Shown here one piece after another: positions 12,101-27,100 of a DNA stretch of 64,000 bases. Numbering within the stretch: position 1 is the first letter of the stretch; each line of letters starts with the position of its first letter. Below the pieces are notes generated by a model. The model was not told the DNA's origin, did no database searches, and saw only the letters and a program-made list of their open reading frames with translations. The position numbers were made by a program, and so were the translations under genes. The stretch is taken from contig JAVYIG010000037.1 in the NCBI GenBank assembly GCA_035222895.1, forward strand, positions 558,001-622,000, given 5' to 3'. Origin of the DNA: Strongylocentrotus droebachiensis (Eukaryota; Echinodermata; Echinoidea; Camarodonta; Strongylocentrotidae).

Positions 12101-15100
12101 AATAAGATCGATTTATAAAAAGATTACAATTGCTCCACTACATGAGAATGCCAAGGTCAGGTAACTCAGTGTACATGAACGTGACCTATAAAGAGTCACG
12201 GCAACAAAACTTACTTTGCATGTACATACGCTGCAGTCCAAGGACGCTGCTGTAAATGTTTCACCATCTTGGTATTCTCCACCTTGGAACTCACAATTAT
12301 CTATTTTAATACAGATCAAAATAACATTGGGTTAATAACAACAAGTACATCTACATGTGTGTATATACACAGCCCATCAAATCCTTCAAGTAAAACATTC
12401 AAAGGGGAAATCCATCCTGATATTAAGTTGGTTTAATGAAAGCAGAAAATTGGGAGAAACAAATTGGTGAAAGTTTGATTAATATCTGATTAAAAATAAG
12501 AAAGATACACATTTTTTAAGTTGTCATCAGAGGAACACAAACTGGCAACACTGTGACGTATTTTGCGAGCTTCTATCCAATTGGCTCTGTACAGATTAGT
12601 TCATAAACTGTCATTTTCTTAGCTAGTGATGACAAAATATGAAGCCTCATGTATTTACCAGCTCCCTATTCTTATGCTGTTTTTTCTACCTGATAACATT
12701 ATGACTTCTAACATTTATGTATTTTGTGTTCCAGGTGCATTATAATGTGCCAGTATATTTAGCAAAACTACCTTATCAGCATCAATATCATCATAAATTA
12801 TAACGATCATCATGACTCATAACTTCATAACTTTCAAAGCCCTCCATTCCTCACCTTCACAAGTAAGACAGCATTCACCCTGAATAGGTCGGGAACAGTC
12901 AATCTCAGGACAGCTTACATTACTGCATCTTACATTACCATCCTGAAAAAAGAAGGATTGTGAATGTTACTGTGTCTTTGATTTCCATCCTGTTAAAACA
13001 AAATAATTGTGAATGTTACCGTGTCTTACATTTGCATCCTGGAAAAAAAAGGGATTGTGAATGTTACTGTGTCTTACATTTCCATCCTGTAAAAAAAAAG
13101 AATTGTGAATGTCACCGCATCTTACATTTCCATCCTGCAAAAAGAACAGCTTGCTGCAATGCATTTTACAACAACTCATATTTTTACATTAGTATTTCCC
13201 TTTCAAAGAGCACACCTTCAGTTTCAGTTTCAGTTTAGTTTATTTTATTTCACATGAAAAAAAATACAATAAATTAACAAAACATAGCATATTTACAAAA
13301 TTAATATTCGTGAACAATAAAGACATCAACACAGCATAATTTTGCTTAAAAAAAGTAACAACTTTGCTTGCTTTCACCTTCTGAAATAAATGAGTCTACA
13401 TATATATCAGATGTACAATTACAAAACAATGATGATCTGATCTTAAGCTCACCTGGCAAATACAAGTCGTGCATTGTTGATTCATAGGAGAGAAATAAAG
13501 GTGATTCCTGATAATATTGCCTTCATAGAGACAATCTGAAACAAAAGGCCAAAGAAAACATTTTTTTAAATAGCTTTCAAGAATAATTAAATATCACAGA
13601 CATGTACATGACTGTATTTCATATGAAAGCTGATTGTTTCATGAAGATTATGATTCATCTGTTAACATAAAAATTAATAGTGATGCTATAAATGCTAATA
13701 TTAACAATATAATTCAGGGTTAATATCACGCTTAATACCTGTACGATGTCTCAAAGTACTTTAGAGATACATTATTACCAATGTAATCTCATTCAGGCTT
13801 GTCACCACACAATTTATCCACCTTCTCCACTTCCTAAGGAGCATTCCAGCCAGGTGTCATTTTACAGATGCTCGCGATGCAGAACAAACTGCTTTTTTTA
13901 TCTAACTGTATGTATGTTAAACTCACATTTTTAGTCTTTGGACTTTTTGACGAGAGTGAATGAGACCTAATTTGAACAATGACTTTCACATCCTATTGGG
14001 TACCCATTCAACAACTTGGGTAGAGAGAAAAAATGTGACAAAATGCCTTGCCTAAGGACATAAGTGCCGTGCCGGGATTTAAACTCACGACCTGCGCATC
14101 TCCAGTCAAGTGCTTAACCCACTCAACCAAGACACCTGATAATACATGTAAATCATACCTGGCAAGTCCTGATAGACCATTTTTGTATTGTAACCAGATT
14201 TATCGCAATAATCTGTGGTAAGTGCAATAATACAAGTTATTTCATTGCACTTTTACAAAGATTTATGCATTAAATTTGGTTACATTACGAAAGTGGTCTG
14301 GTCACATACCTGTGCATTCATGGCAGCATTCTGTTTGGTGAGGTGCAGGGTAATCGCACTGTATGTCACACATTTCTCTCATGCATTTCACTTGACCGTC
14401 GGTACAGTTGCAGTGGTCACAGGGGTCAAACGGCGATGTCCAGTTGGTAGAATGGACATACTCGATACCCTGATACGTGCACTGCTGGAATTCTAAAACA
14501 AGAGAGGAAAATTGTAACGTGTTGACCTCACTGTACTGGCAGGTATGATAAACATGGTACAAAATGAAAAAGTTCCACCACAAGTATCAACTGAATACAA
14601 ATTGTGTTTTAACTAGCAACATCTTAACAAAAAGAGGATATTCATTCAAACATCCAGGTTTAAACTATCATGGTTCAGCATTATTTCCTGTACTGGGAGT
14701 GATATTCTGCATCCTACACTGAAAATGTAACATGGCACTGTACTTGTACTTCTTAGTCCTTAAAATCATTGTTTAACCATGTTAAATCTGAGATGCACGG
14801 CCTTACGTGTTTATCAGAGTCTGTGATATGGTGTAATATTGAAGCAAAAAAAAATTGTGCTTCAAAATGATCATGAAGTGCCTCAAAAAAGTAAAATTAT
14901 TTGAGTGACCGGTTTTAACTTACTTATTTTTCCCAATAGACTGTAGTTTTATAAAACCGTTAGGAATACAATTATTTACATTTCAATTTCCAATAATAAA
15001 TATCTTGATAATCAAACAGGCGATCGGCTTGTAAAAATCACAGGTTCCTGACTGACCTAAAGGTTTATAATTATCATTGCAGCATGAGCTAAAGCCAGGA

Positions 15101-18100
15101 TTTTGTTTCAGAATCTGGGACAAAGTTACCCAATCCCTTTAAGTGTATGATGGTGTGACCATAGTTCACGCCTGACCTAAATTGGCGACCAGTTCCGTTT
15201 CTCAAATATTCAGTAAGATTTCGAAAATCTGATATCACCAATTAAAAATTACCTATTTCTACATAAAATCACTTACTCTAGCGTTTTCTGATATTGGTTT
15301 TAACAACAGTGTTTTCAAATAACTCAATTTCTCTCGCGGCACCCCGTTTGAAAAACATTGATCTTTACTCTAGTAAATCTAATGTTTTCATGTTGATTAC
15401 TTTGTACAAATGCTTTTGTGTAGGTATGTGTGTTTGCGGTCATTTAATGTGAGGGTGTGTGTGTTTGTGTGAGTATGGTGACTAAATCACTATATTTAAT
15501 CAATTTCTTTTCTTGTGTGGCCGGCCCTATTTACAAGCAGTTTGCTTTTGTGTGGCCCTGACCATACATTTGCTTTGTTCTTTGTAGGTTTTAATATTCT
15601 ATTTTTCTTGTGTATGTTTTGCTTTATACATGTATATGGTTCGATAAATTCAATTCAATCCAATCATCACACTGCAAACTCCATTAATCCTACTTACTAG
15701 GTGTTGGACAGTCGGTGCAGGTGGTGACACCCAGATCACAGGAGCACTCTGTGCACCCATCCACCGTCCATGTGGTGCCCGATGGATACAGGTGGTTCTC
15801 ATACACACAACCTGCACAAAGGTTATGAGAAACAAACACCGTTACTGGTACAATCGGTTAAGAGGGGGTACAATAATGGTAATAAATCACATGTGCATAG
15901 TGCACCCATCCACCGTCCATGTGGTGCCAGATGGATACAGATGGTTTTCATACACACAACCTGCACAAAGGTTATGAGAAACAAACACCGTTACTGGTAC
16001 ATTCAGTTCAGAGGGGGTACAATAATGGCAATAAATCACATGTGCATATATACGGTTAAAAACTAAATCATTCATACCCCTTGTAAACTTGATGCTTTTT
16101 GTTAATTTTGTTGCTCAAGAATGAAAGGTGAACTGGTTGAATTATGGCCTTATTGAATACTTTTAGATGTAAGCTCTTATATGTCACAGACTCAAGAAAC
16201 ATAAATCGGGTCAAATAAATTTTGTATATACTTTAGCAGATTACAAAACTTGGTAAGAGTATAGATAGTTTAGTCGTTAACTGTATTGGCGTTGTGGCGT
16301 GCGCCTGTAATCCAGCTAACAATGGAAGTTACAAACTGATTCAGCCGAGGACGCAGGTTCAAAACTGAGTCACGTCTTTCGGATGGTGGCGTTAAAGGTC
16401 GATCCCCAGACGTAAATAATCATATCTGATTGATACACGTCTGTAAAAACCGCATACACACACACGTATGTAGGCCTATATGTTAAAATAAGGGATCCCT
16501 ATATACATTATCATATTGATTTGCAGCACCCAGTTTTATTTCATCCCTAAATTCAATACAAAATGAAAGAGTTTCATTAGAAAACTAACCTGAGGGTCCT
16601 ACACAAGTGTTGCCATCAGCCTCTAAGATGAAACCCTCAAAACATGCACACAGGTACGACCCTATGGTGTTCAGACAACGCTGCTCACAGTCGTGTTCAC
16701 CTTCACATTCATCAATGTCTAAAAAGAATCAGGATTAAAACAGTGAGAACACAAGTCTCATTGCATGCACACAGGTACGACCCTATGGTGTTCAGACAAC
16801 GCTGCTCACAGTCGTGTTCACCTTCACATTTGTCAATGTCTACAAAGAATCAGGATTAAAATAGTGAGAACACAAGCCTCTCAAGGCTACACATACTTGC
16901 ACTTGTAACTCAAAGGCCCAAATTCACAAAGGAGGTTTATGTGCGTCATATGACGCGTTTCGATGCGTTTCAGACCAAGGTTCAGACAAACCTTGGTCTG
17001 AAACGCGTCATGTGACGCACATAAACCTAGGTTAGATTTGTCTACAAACCTCCTTCGTGAATTTGGGCCGAACACTTTAATAGAGATAATTCAACAAAAT
17101 TGCTCCAACTTAAAATTATGAAGTAATGCTATTTTTCAATATTAAACCAAACCTAATTATAAGTCTGAGTCCTTAACTTAAAAACTCGACTGTCGACTGT
17201 CACTTCCATCTGGTTACAAACAAAATTACTTTTAAAATAATGAAGTGAAAATGCATATCATTTCTTACCAACACATCTCCTGTCTGGCCTGAGCCGATAA
17301 CCAGGAGCACAAGAGCAGTAGAAACTTCCTATGGTGTTGAAGCACTCATGTTTGCAGATAGTAGGGTTGATTTCACACTCGTTGATATCTTCAAAATAAA
17401 ATCAGTTGAAAATAAAAGAGTCAGTTTGAATCTTTGATACTACTGGATATTGCTAAACGAAGAAATTCAATTATTTTGTTAGACCAACATCTAATTGTAC
17501 AATAAACAAGGCCTAAATCTTGAGGAAACAAACATCTCCAGTTGTGAAGAAACCCTGAAGTTCCTACATGTTGTATTCAAATGGGTTCTTAAAGCATCTT
17601 ATATTTGGAATGGGCCGTTCTATTGAATAGTTTGGAAACCTATACAAATCTATTTCACAAACAATAAATTGCACAAATCAGTTCTCTTTCAATACTAAGT
17701 ACCTATCAACAGATATCATGTGCAGATTTCCATTAAAATTGCTTTAATACAAAACCCCAAGGCATTTTTCAAATCTTTGCAATCATGCTTTCTCATGAAA
17801 GCAGGATTCGTAAAGCATTCAAAAGCCCAGGTCATGGTGAAAGTCTCTTGTACTACATGTTTCTTGCAATCAATTGAAGGTAACCATATTAAGATGAATT
17901 TCCTTCTATTTCTGGGGATGAAAAGTGTCATATCTGAGATTGCTGTATCATACCTTCATTGCAGGTATTACCAGTAAAGCCAACTGGACAGCGACAGTAA
18001 CCAAGTACACAGACAGCGTTGTTCTCACACATGGGGTCACAGGTCATCTCTGTGAAATGAAAGGTATAGAACACAAAATTACAAAGATATAATAGCATCT

Positions 18101-21100
18101 GATATTTACTATAGAGGAAATAATATCATTGTAAACCAATCAGCAACACTTTAATTAAACTTATTTAACTGACGGTACTTACTTTTAAAGGCATGGTATT
18201 CTACTGATACTTCTCCTAATTTACATGTACGGCTATCTGCTGCTCACAATGTCCCGATGTGACCATCATCATCACCATCTCCATTACCATCACCATTATC
18301 ATCATCACCATTGTCACAACTATCAATACATGTATCATCATTGCAATCACCACCACAACACAAGCATCATTCCCCACCGTCATCATACAGAGGACACATT
18401 TGGTTCACAAATTATGTACGGATCAGTGAAATAATCATTATCAATACTTTCAATCATCATCATGATCATCACCATCACCCTCACCATAATCACCACCACA
18501 ATCACCATCACCCTCACCATCACCACCACAATCACCATCATCACCACCACAAACATCATTCCCTACCATCATAACACCTATAACAGTATGAACCTCCCAT
18601 TCTCTCTTTAATACATTACCTTCAGAACACGTATCTCCTCTGTACCCCAGTGGGCAGAGACACAGTCCTTGGACACATGTGGCTCCATTCTCACATGCAG
18701 GTTCACAAGGTATGTATGTATCAGTGAAATCTATCACAGAAAAAAATACATCGTCATAACAAAACACAGGGAAAATAATATAATATTTACATGAACATTC
18801 ATAATCCTATGCCTTTTTCTTCATTTTGTACGTAAGTACATAGATATGTTTTAATATCAGGCTTCCTGGGAGAAGTTTTAATTGTCGTAAAGAAATTTTA
18901 GGTAAGCACCAAGTAGATAAAGGTCGCCTGCTCGATCTTTTAATTGAAAACAAGTCAGAAAAAATATTGTAACCAGTGCCCAATGGGGTTTGAACCTGCC
19001 ATCTAATGCTTGTTGGGGCTGCAACTTTACCACAAGGCCATCACTGGTCCATTGCATATTCACTATCAACTGGAAAGAAATGCCTGAGCTCTAATTTTTT
19101 TTTTTTTTTTTAGCAGATGTTTCTGCATTTATTGATAAATCAAATATAAAACATTCAAATAACAATAAAAGTATATAATATAATTGATTTACATAAAGAG
19201 TGACAACTTAATACACACACACAAAAAAAATAAATGCATAATTGAAAGCTTGAAAGTATGGAGGTAATAAGTAACAAAAATAATCAAGATAAATGCAGAG
19301 GCCAACTATCATAAGCAAGGAAACTTGAGTCGATAGCAGCCTCGTAATGACTCGTACATGGATATTATTATATGATGAAAAGACCAAAACTTAGATTCAT
19401 CAATCATTTATTGATACATTATAAATTTGTCTAAAGGGAGTAAAAAGGAATTTTAAATGTTAAAAAATTTCACATTTCTTTAAAAATATTACTCATATAC
19501 ACAATGGTCTTCAATTGTAATCGACCTGTGTCACCATTCCTCATGAGTGATTCTCTTTACCTGAAAACTTAAACTTTATATCGTAATACTGATCCCAAAA
19601 CATAACTGTATATCCATGTTTAATGTATCATGATTATTGGGCATACATGTATTACATTATCCATTCACTTACTGGATAGTTGACAGAATTCGCCATAGAA
19701 ATCTTCGGCACACACGCACACTCCATTCTGGCAGTGTCCACCATTGAGGCAGGGGAAGTTACACAATATAGCTGCGGAGGGACAAAAGAATGAACAAAAT
19801 TCAAAAACTAGACACTGATACATGATAATGCTTATCCAGATAGACAGCGATAAATATTGGAAAAGGTTAATGCTGATGTGCAGTTTTAGTAAGCACTCAA
19901 TCAATTCGTTACCAGACTTTGATTTTAGATGATAGATAGGATATAGAAGATACTAGCAATTCAAGTCTGCTGTGGATTTTTTTCCTCCTACAGTGAAACA
20001 GTAAGAAGAGGATAGAAAATTAGGGGTAGAGAGGTCGACAAAAATTTAAATTGCATCCTTGAAGGAAAAATTTAACTACGGCAACCTGCACTACAACACC
20101 TATAAGCACTGTGTGTATACACTACATTCTACACACATGCTGCTGTACATCCTTGGCAGTTCAGCCAGTGGCTGCAACAAAATGACATTTGACACCGTAT
20201 GAATGAGAAATATTATTATCATTGTTGATAGCTTACGGAGTATCATCAAGGCAATGGTTCTTGATAGCGGCCCGGCTGTACAAGAATAATTTCCAACGTC
20301 CTGTACTTGGAAGTCGTTGATCACCAGCTCGATGTTCTGATCGTCTATCACGCTGACATGCTTGTGAGCAGTACCCCCTACAGAAAGGATACATATGAAT
20401 TATATTGGTATGCAATTCAGAGATTTAAGTTTTTTTTTAAATCTTATTCCTGCATGTATTGTTGTTTAACACTTGCTGGACAATGCTTTTCTTTCAAATG
20501 CACACATCGCTTTAACAGTCTTTTAAGACAAAATATGCACATGAGAAGTAAACAATTAAATGCCCTTTTTTACTGATTCTAAACATTTATATTTGACTCA
20601 ATTTAAATGATCACAAAATTTAGTAGTATGAAAATTAATTCATTTTCACTCTGGATAATTAATTTGACTCCTCATATATTTACTACTATTCAGAGTCAAA
20701 CTGATAAATGATCATGTACATCATTCGCAATTTTCTCAAAGTTTTACTCGTTATTTGTATATAACCGTCACAGATGATTATCCAAACTGAATTATTAGTT
20801 TATATATATACAAAGAGTTATCATATTTATGTATTCATGAATGCATTCATGATGTGACTACAAAGTTTTCTTGTAACCAGCTACTGAGAGCCAAAAAGGC
20901 GTTATATACATGGTCTTACACTGTGTTATAACACCCTTCTGGACCTCAGCACATAATGCCATATGTTGTATATGTTTATATTCCATGTAATATGTAATAA
21001 CAATGGAAAACAATTTTTTGTATCATACGGACAAAACATTGAATCCTGAGTAAACGCTCTTCTGTCGATCGCCAAACAGACTATACTTACCATTTTCAAG

Positions 21101-24100
21101 TGTATTAATGAGAGTGCCGTTGGGGGTGAACCACCGAGGCGATTCATCCACATCTCTGCTTCTCACGTTACATGATATGGTTGTGTCCTCTCCTAAGGCT
21201 AGGACCTGGGCTTGGAACGGAGTAACCACGATCTGGGGCTGGGATCCAACTGAGTTGGGACCAAAGATAAATAATGATAATAATAATAATGATATTTATA
21301 TAGCGCACATATCCACCCTGCAAGGTGCTCTAGGTGCTCCAATATTACCCCGGCTCTCCTAGGCTACCGATTTTGGTGCTCATGCACAGCATTCAAGAAA
21401 TTATTTCCTACCGGTACTCATTAAACACCTGGGTGGAGAGCGGCAAATGTAGATTAATGTCTTGCAAAAGGACATAAAGATAATGTATCCTATTACTCAA
21501 GGCTGGTTCATTTATTCTACAGTACGCCCCAAATTTTTGCTTTTTAACATCTAATAGAATGGCAAGTCGGAGTGAAAATTAAGCAGTTCAATTGCTCACA
21601 ACAAAGATCCTACGCATACTCACATATTTGTGGGTAATAAGACACAGAAATGGAAAGCATATTATGCTTGACTCATTTTATTTTAGCTCTATGAAAAAGC
21701 ATGGTGGTTGACAGGGACTGACGGCCCATTAAACATGAGGAACAACATCACTTACCGTTTTCAAAATTTGCCAGGAAACTGCCACAGTAAAAATAATTGA
21801 TATAAGCATATTGTGCCATCCCTATTTATTTACATGTTTTATGAAAGACATAGCATGGAGTGTATCCAGGGGTAATACTGGGGCAATTCTTTTGCTCAGT
21901 TATGTTTATTATAACTTAAATATTTTCTCTTGCCATTCGATACAGACTTTAAAAATGTGAAAAACTGCTTTTATTTCAAATATAAATTGGTTACAAAATT
22001 AATATCCCAAAACTGCATACCGGTACCCATAAAACAAAACACAGAATTCTTCAGATCTTTCCTTAAATTTGTGCGCATTTCTTTTGCTATTTTTCTCCTC
22101 TTGGTCATACAAATTTGGCATGTACAAATTTTTTTTTTTTTTTTTCCCTTTTTTTCTTCAACTTACTGGCAAAATTACAAAAACAGGGCATACGTTTTGA
22201 GTATATGGGTATTTCACCACGAAGCAGTAGAACATGCTTTCATTGAGCAATCACCCTTAGAGTTCGAACCAGCCAAGATTCGAATCTGCTCACTACATGA
22301 AGCTCAGAAGCTCAGAAGCCAAGCATGTCATATCATACCTGCCAACCTTCCATATCCAAAATTGGTAATTTTAAGTAATACATTTAAATTCACAAACTGT
22401 TATACAGGGACCATTTTCACAAAGCCTTTTTTCAATGACAAATGACAAAAACCAGTGACAAATCTGCTGATAACCAATCAGAAGCAAGGATTTCACTGGC
22501 TTACAACAAAAACTGTCATTTGTCACTGGTGACAATTTTTGTGAAATGGGGCCCTGATGTTTTCAGAAAACTTGGCCATATATGGTTCATAACACCAGTT
22601 CCAAAGCTGAAAAAAGGGTATAATTCATAGAAAATAGGAAATGTTGGCAGCTATGTTACATGCATACCATGCATATTTATACTACTATGCTGGATTCCAA
22701 AGAAGGTATAAATAGCAATGAGTTGATATTGAAGAAGAATGGAAGCTCTGATCTACAAATACATGTTATCCCATCTAATCTGATGCTATTCAAAGCCAGC
22801 CTAATGTAGTATGCTATTTTCTGCATATGCTGGCTTAATGGATTTTTATTCAGTTTCTTTTGCAACAAAAATGCACAAATTGTTCATGATGATCTACTAG
22901 AACCATTCCATTCTACATCATTATTAATGAGAGAAGAATGATGCACTAATAGCAGCTTTTTTTAGTGACATTTTGTTTATTTGAGCTCATTTCTGTTGAA
23001 GTACATTGTGTCCTCCATGAACTTTGGCAATGCAGACAATTTGTAATCTCTATTTTTAGCGTACAAATTGGCAATTTCTTGTTTAACTTTTGAAAAGATT
23101 AAAGGTAAAGACCAGTATTGGAAACGCCCAAATTTCAAAAAATGAAATGGAAGCTCTTATTACCAATCATGTGAAAGAATATGTTTTGAATATTACATGA
23201 TGATAAAAAATTTGACGGGAAACCGCCTACTAATTGATATATTTGGTAAATTAGTGTATCTCTTGCCTGTTGAGAGATATGAAATGCACGTGACGCGCAC
23301 GTGTGTGTAGTCCCATATACATCTTCCTGTGTACAGTGCTTCTAACTTTATGAAGACTTGGCCAAATTTCTTATCATTTTGATGATTCCAGAACCTTGCA
23401 GTACATCTATGCTAGATGATCAACCTTTTCTGATCGATTTCACAACGTTTCTTTCACAATGCAATCGCATGACCATAACCGGTCTTTGGCTTTAAGCTAC
23501 GAGTGGAAAATACAAATAAATTTGAGGAGAAAAAGTTGATTTATTTTGACCTGTACAAAACTCTGATCTGAACTGCTAGAGGTTATTAGCATTCATCTAC
23601 ATGTAGTGTATCCATGTTCATACATGTACATGCATGTAATTAATGTAGATGCATGGTAGATGCATATCTATGACGATTCCACTTCATTCTTAGATCTTAC
23701 TGAACAATGTCAGGTTCAATCCTGGTTCAAGAGCACCAACTGGATGTGATTTAAAGATGGAACAAAAACAACCACTGTGACATGCACTCCACTTTTTTTG
23801 CCCGTCTTATGAAGAGTTGATATTAATCACACTTTTTTTTTTATTGATATCATTCGCAACTATGAACATAAGGCCATTACAAAAAATATACATGTTTAGC
23901 GTCACCATTCTCTTCTTTTTTGGAGGCCGCCTCCTTTTTTCTTTTCTCTTTCTTTTTGATTTTTTTTTTTTTTTGATTTTTTTTTTTTAAAGAAAAAACA
24001 CATGAAAAACACTGCTAAAATGGATCTATTTCTGATTTTAAAAAATAAATAAATAAAATGTCGGCGGCCATCTTGAAAAATAGCCCGACTGTCAGGGAAA

Positions 24101-27100
24101 ACGTACCGAGCAGCCATTTTGAAGAAGAAGAAAAAAAAGGGCCTCCTCCTTCCTATTTTCAAAAAAACACGACGCAAAACATTTTTTTTTTTTAATTTGG
24201 CCTAAGGAATAGGAGACTGCAAACTGGGTGAGTGGTCTAGAAGAATATCCACAAATTCAAGAGGAGTAAAATGACACTGTACATATCCTGACAAAGTTTG
24301 CCAAGAACAGTATCCCTCTTCAGCCTCTTGAATTAATACAGTATGACAAAACAATTTCCACTTTCTGCCAAACACTTGATTCAATCCGATTGGGCCCACA
24401 CACAATTTGGAGAATGTTGTCATCATGTCAGAATAAGAAAAACAAAATTCATCATCATAACTTTCTTATTATTAATAAAAAAAATAATCAAAATTTCACT
24501 GACCCGTTTATTTATTTTATCACTCGGTATCAGAGTGGACTTCCCCTCAAAGATAACATATGGCCTATTTGTTGAAAAATTTGTTGAAGGAAATTTATAG
24601 CCACCGACATCTCATAAGATCATGGTTATGGAATAGATAGGCATTAAGACTGACAAAATGTCAGGATACCATACCTGCTACTTCACAAGACGGCCCTGTG
24701 TAGCCATCTGGGCAGATACACACTCCACTGTTACAGAAGCCTCCATTGATACAGCTAGGGATGCATTCAACAGCTATAATACAGATAAAAATTAATCACA
24801 TTCAATGTTATTTACATAGTGTGATCATGTTAGTTTTTGCCTGCATATGGAAGAAAACAACTTTACCTATAGCTTACATTTCTTGGTTCAGACACAACAT
24901 AATCAATAAAAGTATTAATTCAGATCCACTATCAATGGCATTTCTTTATCAATTTTCCCTTGATTAAAATCATTTTGTCATATGCTCCTTTTGCGATACA
25001 TTGATTCTTTATCCTATAGTCTGAACAGGCTACTAGACCCATACAATTATTGTGTCAAATTTATCGGACTAACACTTACGTCTAATCTCACAGAATTGTC
25101 CCAGGTATCCAGCTAAACAGTAGCATGTTCCATTGATACAGGTTCCTCCATGCTGGCAAAACTCTGGACAATCACGCTCTGTTAGAATATCATTGAAGGA
25201 TCATATCAATCATATATTAATAATAATAATTACTTATAGAACGCACACACTGTCCAGGGATGCTAATGGCGCTAGCTCGGCAAGAGTTCTCTTTAATACA
25301 AGTAAAGTAAATGTTTATTTGATAATAGATTTATACCATCAGAAACTCAAGAAGAATTTGCAACAACAAGTGCAACTACATTTGTATCACCCATTTCAAT
25401 CCTCAGCTCTGTCATTTAATTGCATTTTTTCCCCACATTCCAGTTTAAAAATACATGCAAATTCAAAATAATGTATATCATAAAATACAAAGGAATACAA
25501 ACAAAAAGAAAAACAATTGACAGAGGGGGAACTAAGATGATAAACCAGTATGCAGCGGGGGAGGGGGGGGGGGGGGACAACTGCAAAGTTCATTGTCAGG
25601 TTTAATCCCCAAAACAATAATATTTTGCCATTCATTCATTCATTCCTGCCATCATTCTAACTGATTAACATTTGCATTCTTGTGCATATCCTATAAAGAG
25701 CTTAGATCGATTGCAACTTCATATTTGTGTACGTCTTTGACTGAATGGAGATATTGTGTTCAATCTGGATTAATCACAACTCATTTTAAGGCAGGGTCCT
25801 GGTCTATTAAAAAGGTTATCTAGAACTGAAGTTCTCATCCACTCTGTCAGGACCACCAACAAAATTAAGCTACGGTTATATGATATTAACTCTAAATTTC
25901 TTAATATTTTTTTAATATTTGACTTGCACCAAAATGAATGCATAAAGCAGGAAAGGGGGGGGGGGTGTCAATATTTCATTTTATCGTGGATAACAATATG
26001 ATACAAAAGACAATTCATCTAGAGAGAAATAAGGTGACACAAATAAAAGTGAGAAAGGATGCAATGAACTTACTTCTGAACTGACAGGCTAGACCATCAA
26101 ACCCTGGCTGACATAAACAAATTCCATTCATACAACGAGCATTGTTCTGACAGGGAACACGACATTGACGTTCTGAAGAAGACAAAAACAGAATAAGAAG
26201 AAAATTAATGGGACTACTTTCAGAAACACAAAAAGCAAATTATTATAAATTCTTTCCAAATTACTAGTCCATTGGTATTTGAGCTGCTGATGTGTTCATG
26301 GATTCTAAAATATTGGCACCTTCAAGACGCAATTGCATCATAATTTTTTTAACAATCCAAGTTCTAAACATGCTCATTAATAACCGTTGGCTTTGTACAT
26401 CGATTCAGGTTGTTTGCATACCGTTTATATTTTCTGATAATGAAAAACATGTAAGAGCATAATAATAATACCAGTAATTGTTTCTTATTAAGCTCTTTTA
26501 CATAATACTGATACAACAACAAAATATATTTGGAACACTAACATGGTAATTTATCAGTTACAAAGAATTATAAAAATAAGGATATGATAATAGCAATGGC
26601 ATCAGACATGTTTGTCACCTGCCAAAAAGGTGTTAATTAAATGTAATACAGAGTTAACACCTCTTTGACTCACAGCAGCAATATGAACATAACTTAATTA
26701 GGATGGGAAGAATCGGGTTTTGAGTTTCTTTTTTAAACAACTCTTGTCTCTACCGTATACTAGCGTACTAGGTAATATATTATGTGTTGAAGATAGTTCA
26801 CAGTGCAACACACTTTCACCGAAGATAGTACACAGTGCACCCAAGATAGTACACAGTGTAACAAACTTCTCTTCTCCCATCAATAATGGGCAAAACTATG
26901 TTTCATCACGTGATTAACTTTTGACCAATCGTAGAGCAAGATTCTTAGTATGTGGAATACAATGTGCTTTATCTAACCATTATTGAACAATGTGAAGCAA
27001 ATTCCAACTCTAGTAAACAGTATCTGCAAGTATACTGACAATATTAGCTTAGAATCAGTCCTGTATCAAAATCACAACTATCAATTAAACCCAGTAATCA

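Larger units (their letters stand above)
21500..24674. other. Intron 18 remainder: MITEs and AT-rich sequence, no exon seen
   Basis: Apart from the elements listed at 22405 and 23099, this intron holds T- and A-runs (22130, 23945, 24190) and an unremarkable AT-rich background. The 171-codon open frame at 21930-22445 has no recognisable domain and crosses a T-run; I do not support it as a gene. Confidence 0.6.

Noticed and set aside
12943-13160. CRISPR-like array of regular repeats
   Set aside because: Units are contiguous tandem copies without unique spacers, in an animal gene intron.
12967-13179. An extra coding exon with repeated DGNVR units
   Set aside because: It is the acceptor-derived minisatellite; there is no donor, and the frame ends in a stop before the true exon.
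16763-16883. A second functional cbEGF exon
   Set aside because: It lacks the last cysteine and a donor site, and the frame runs to a stop.
21930-22445. 171-codon open frame on the plus strand
   Set aside because: No recognisable domain, includes a poly-Phe run from a T tract, and overlaps the start of a MITE.
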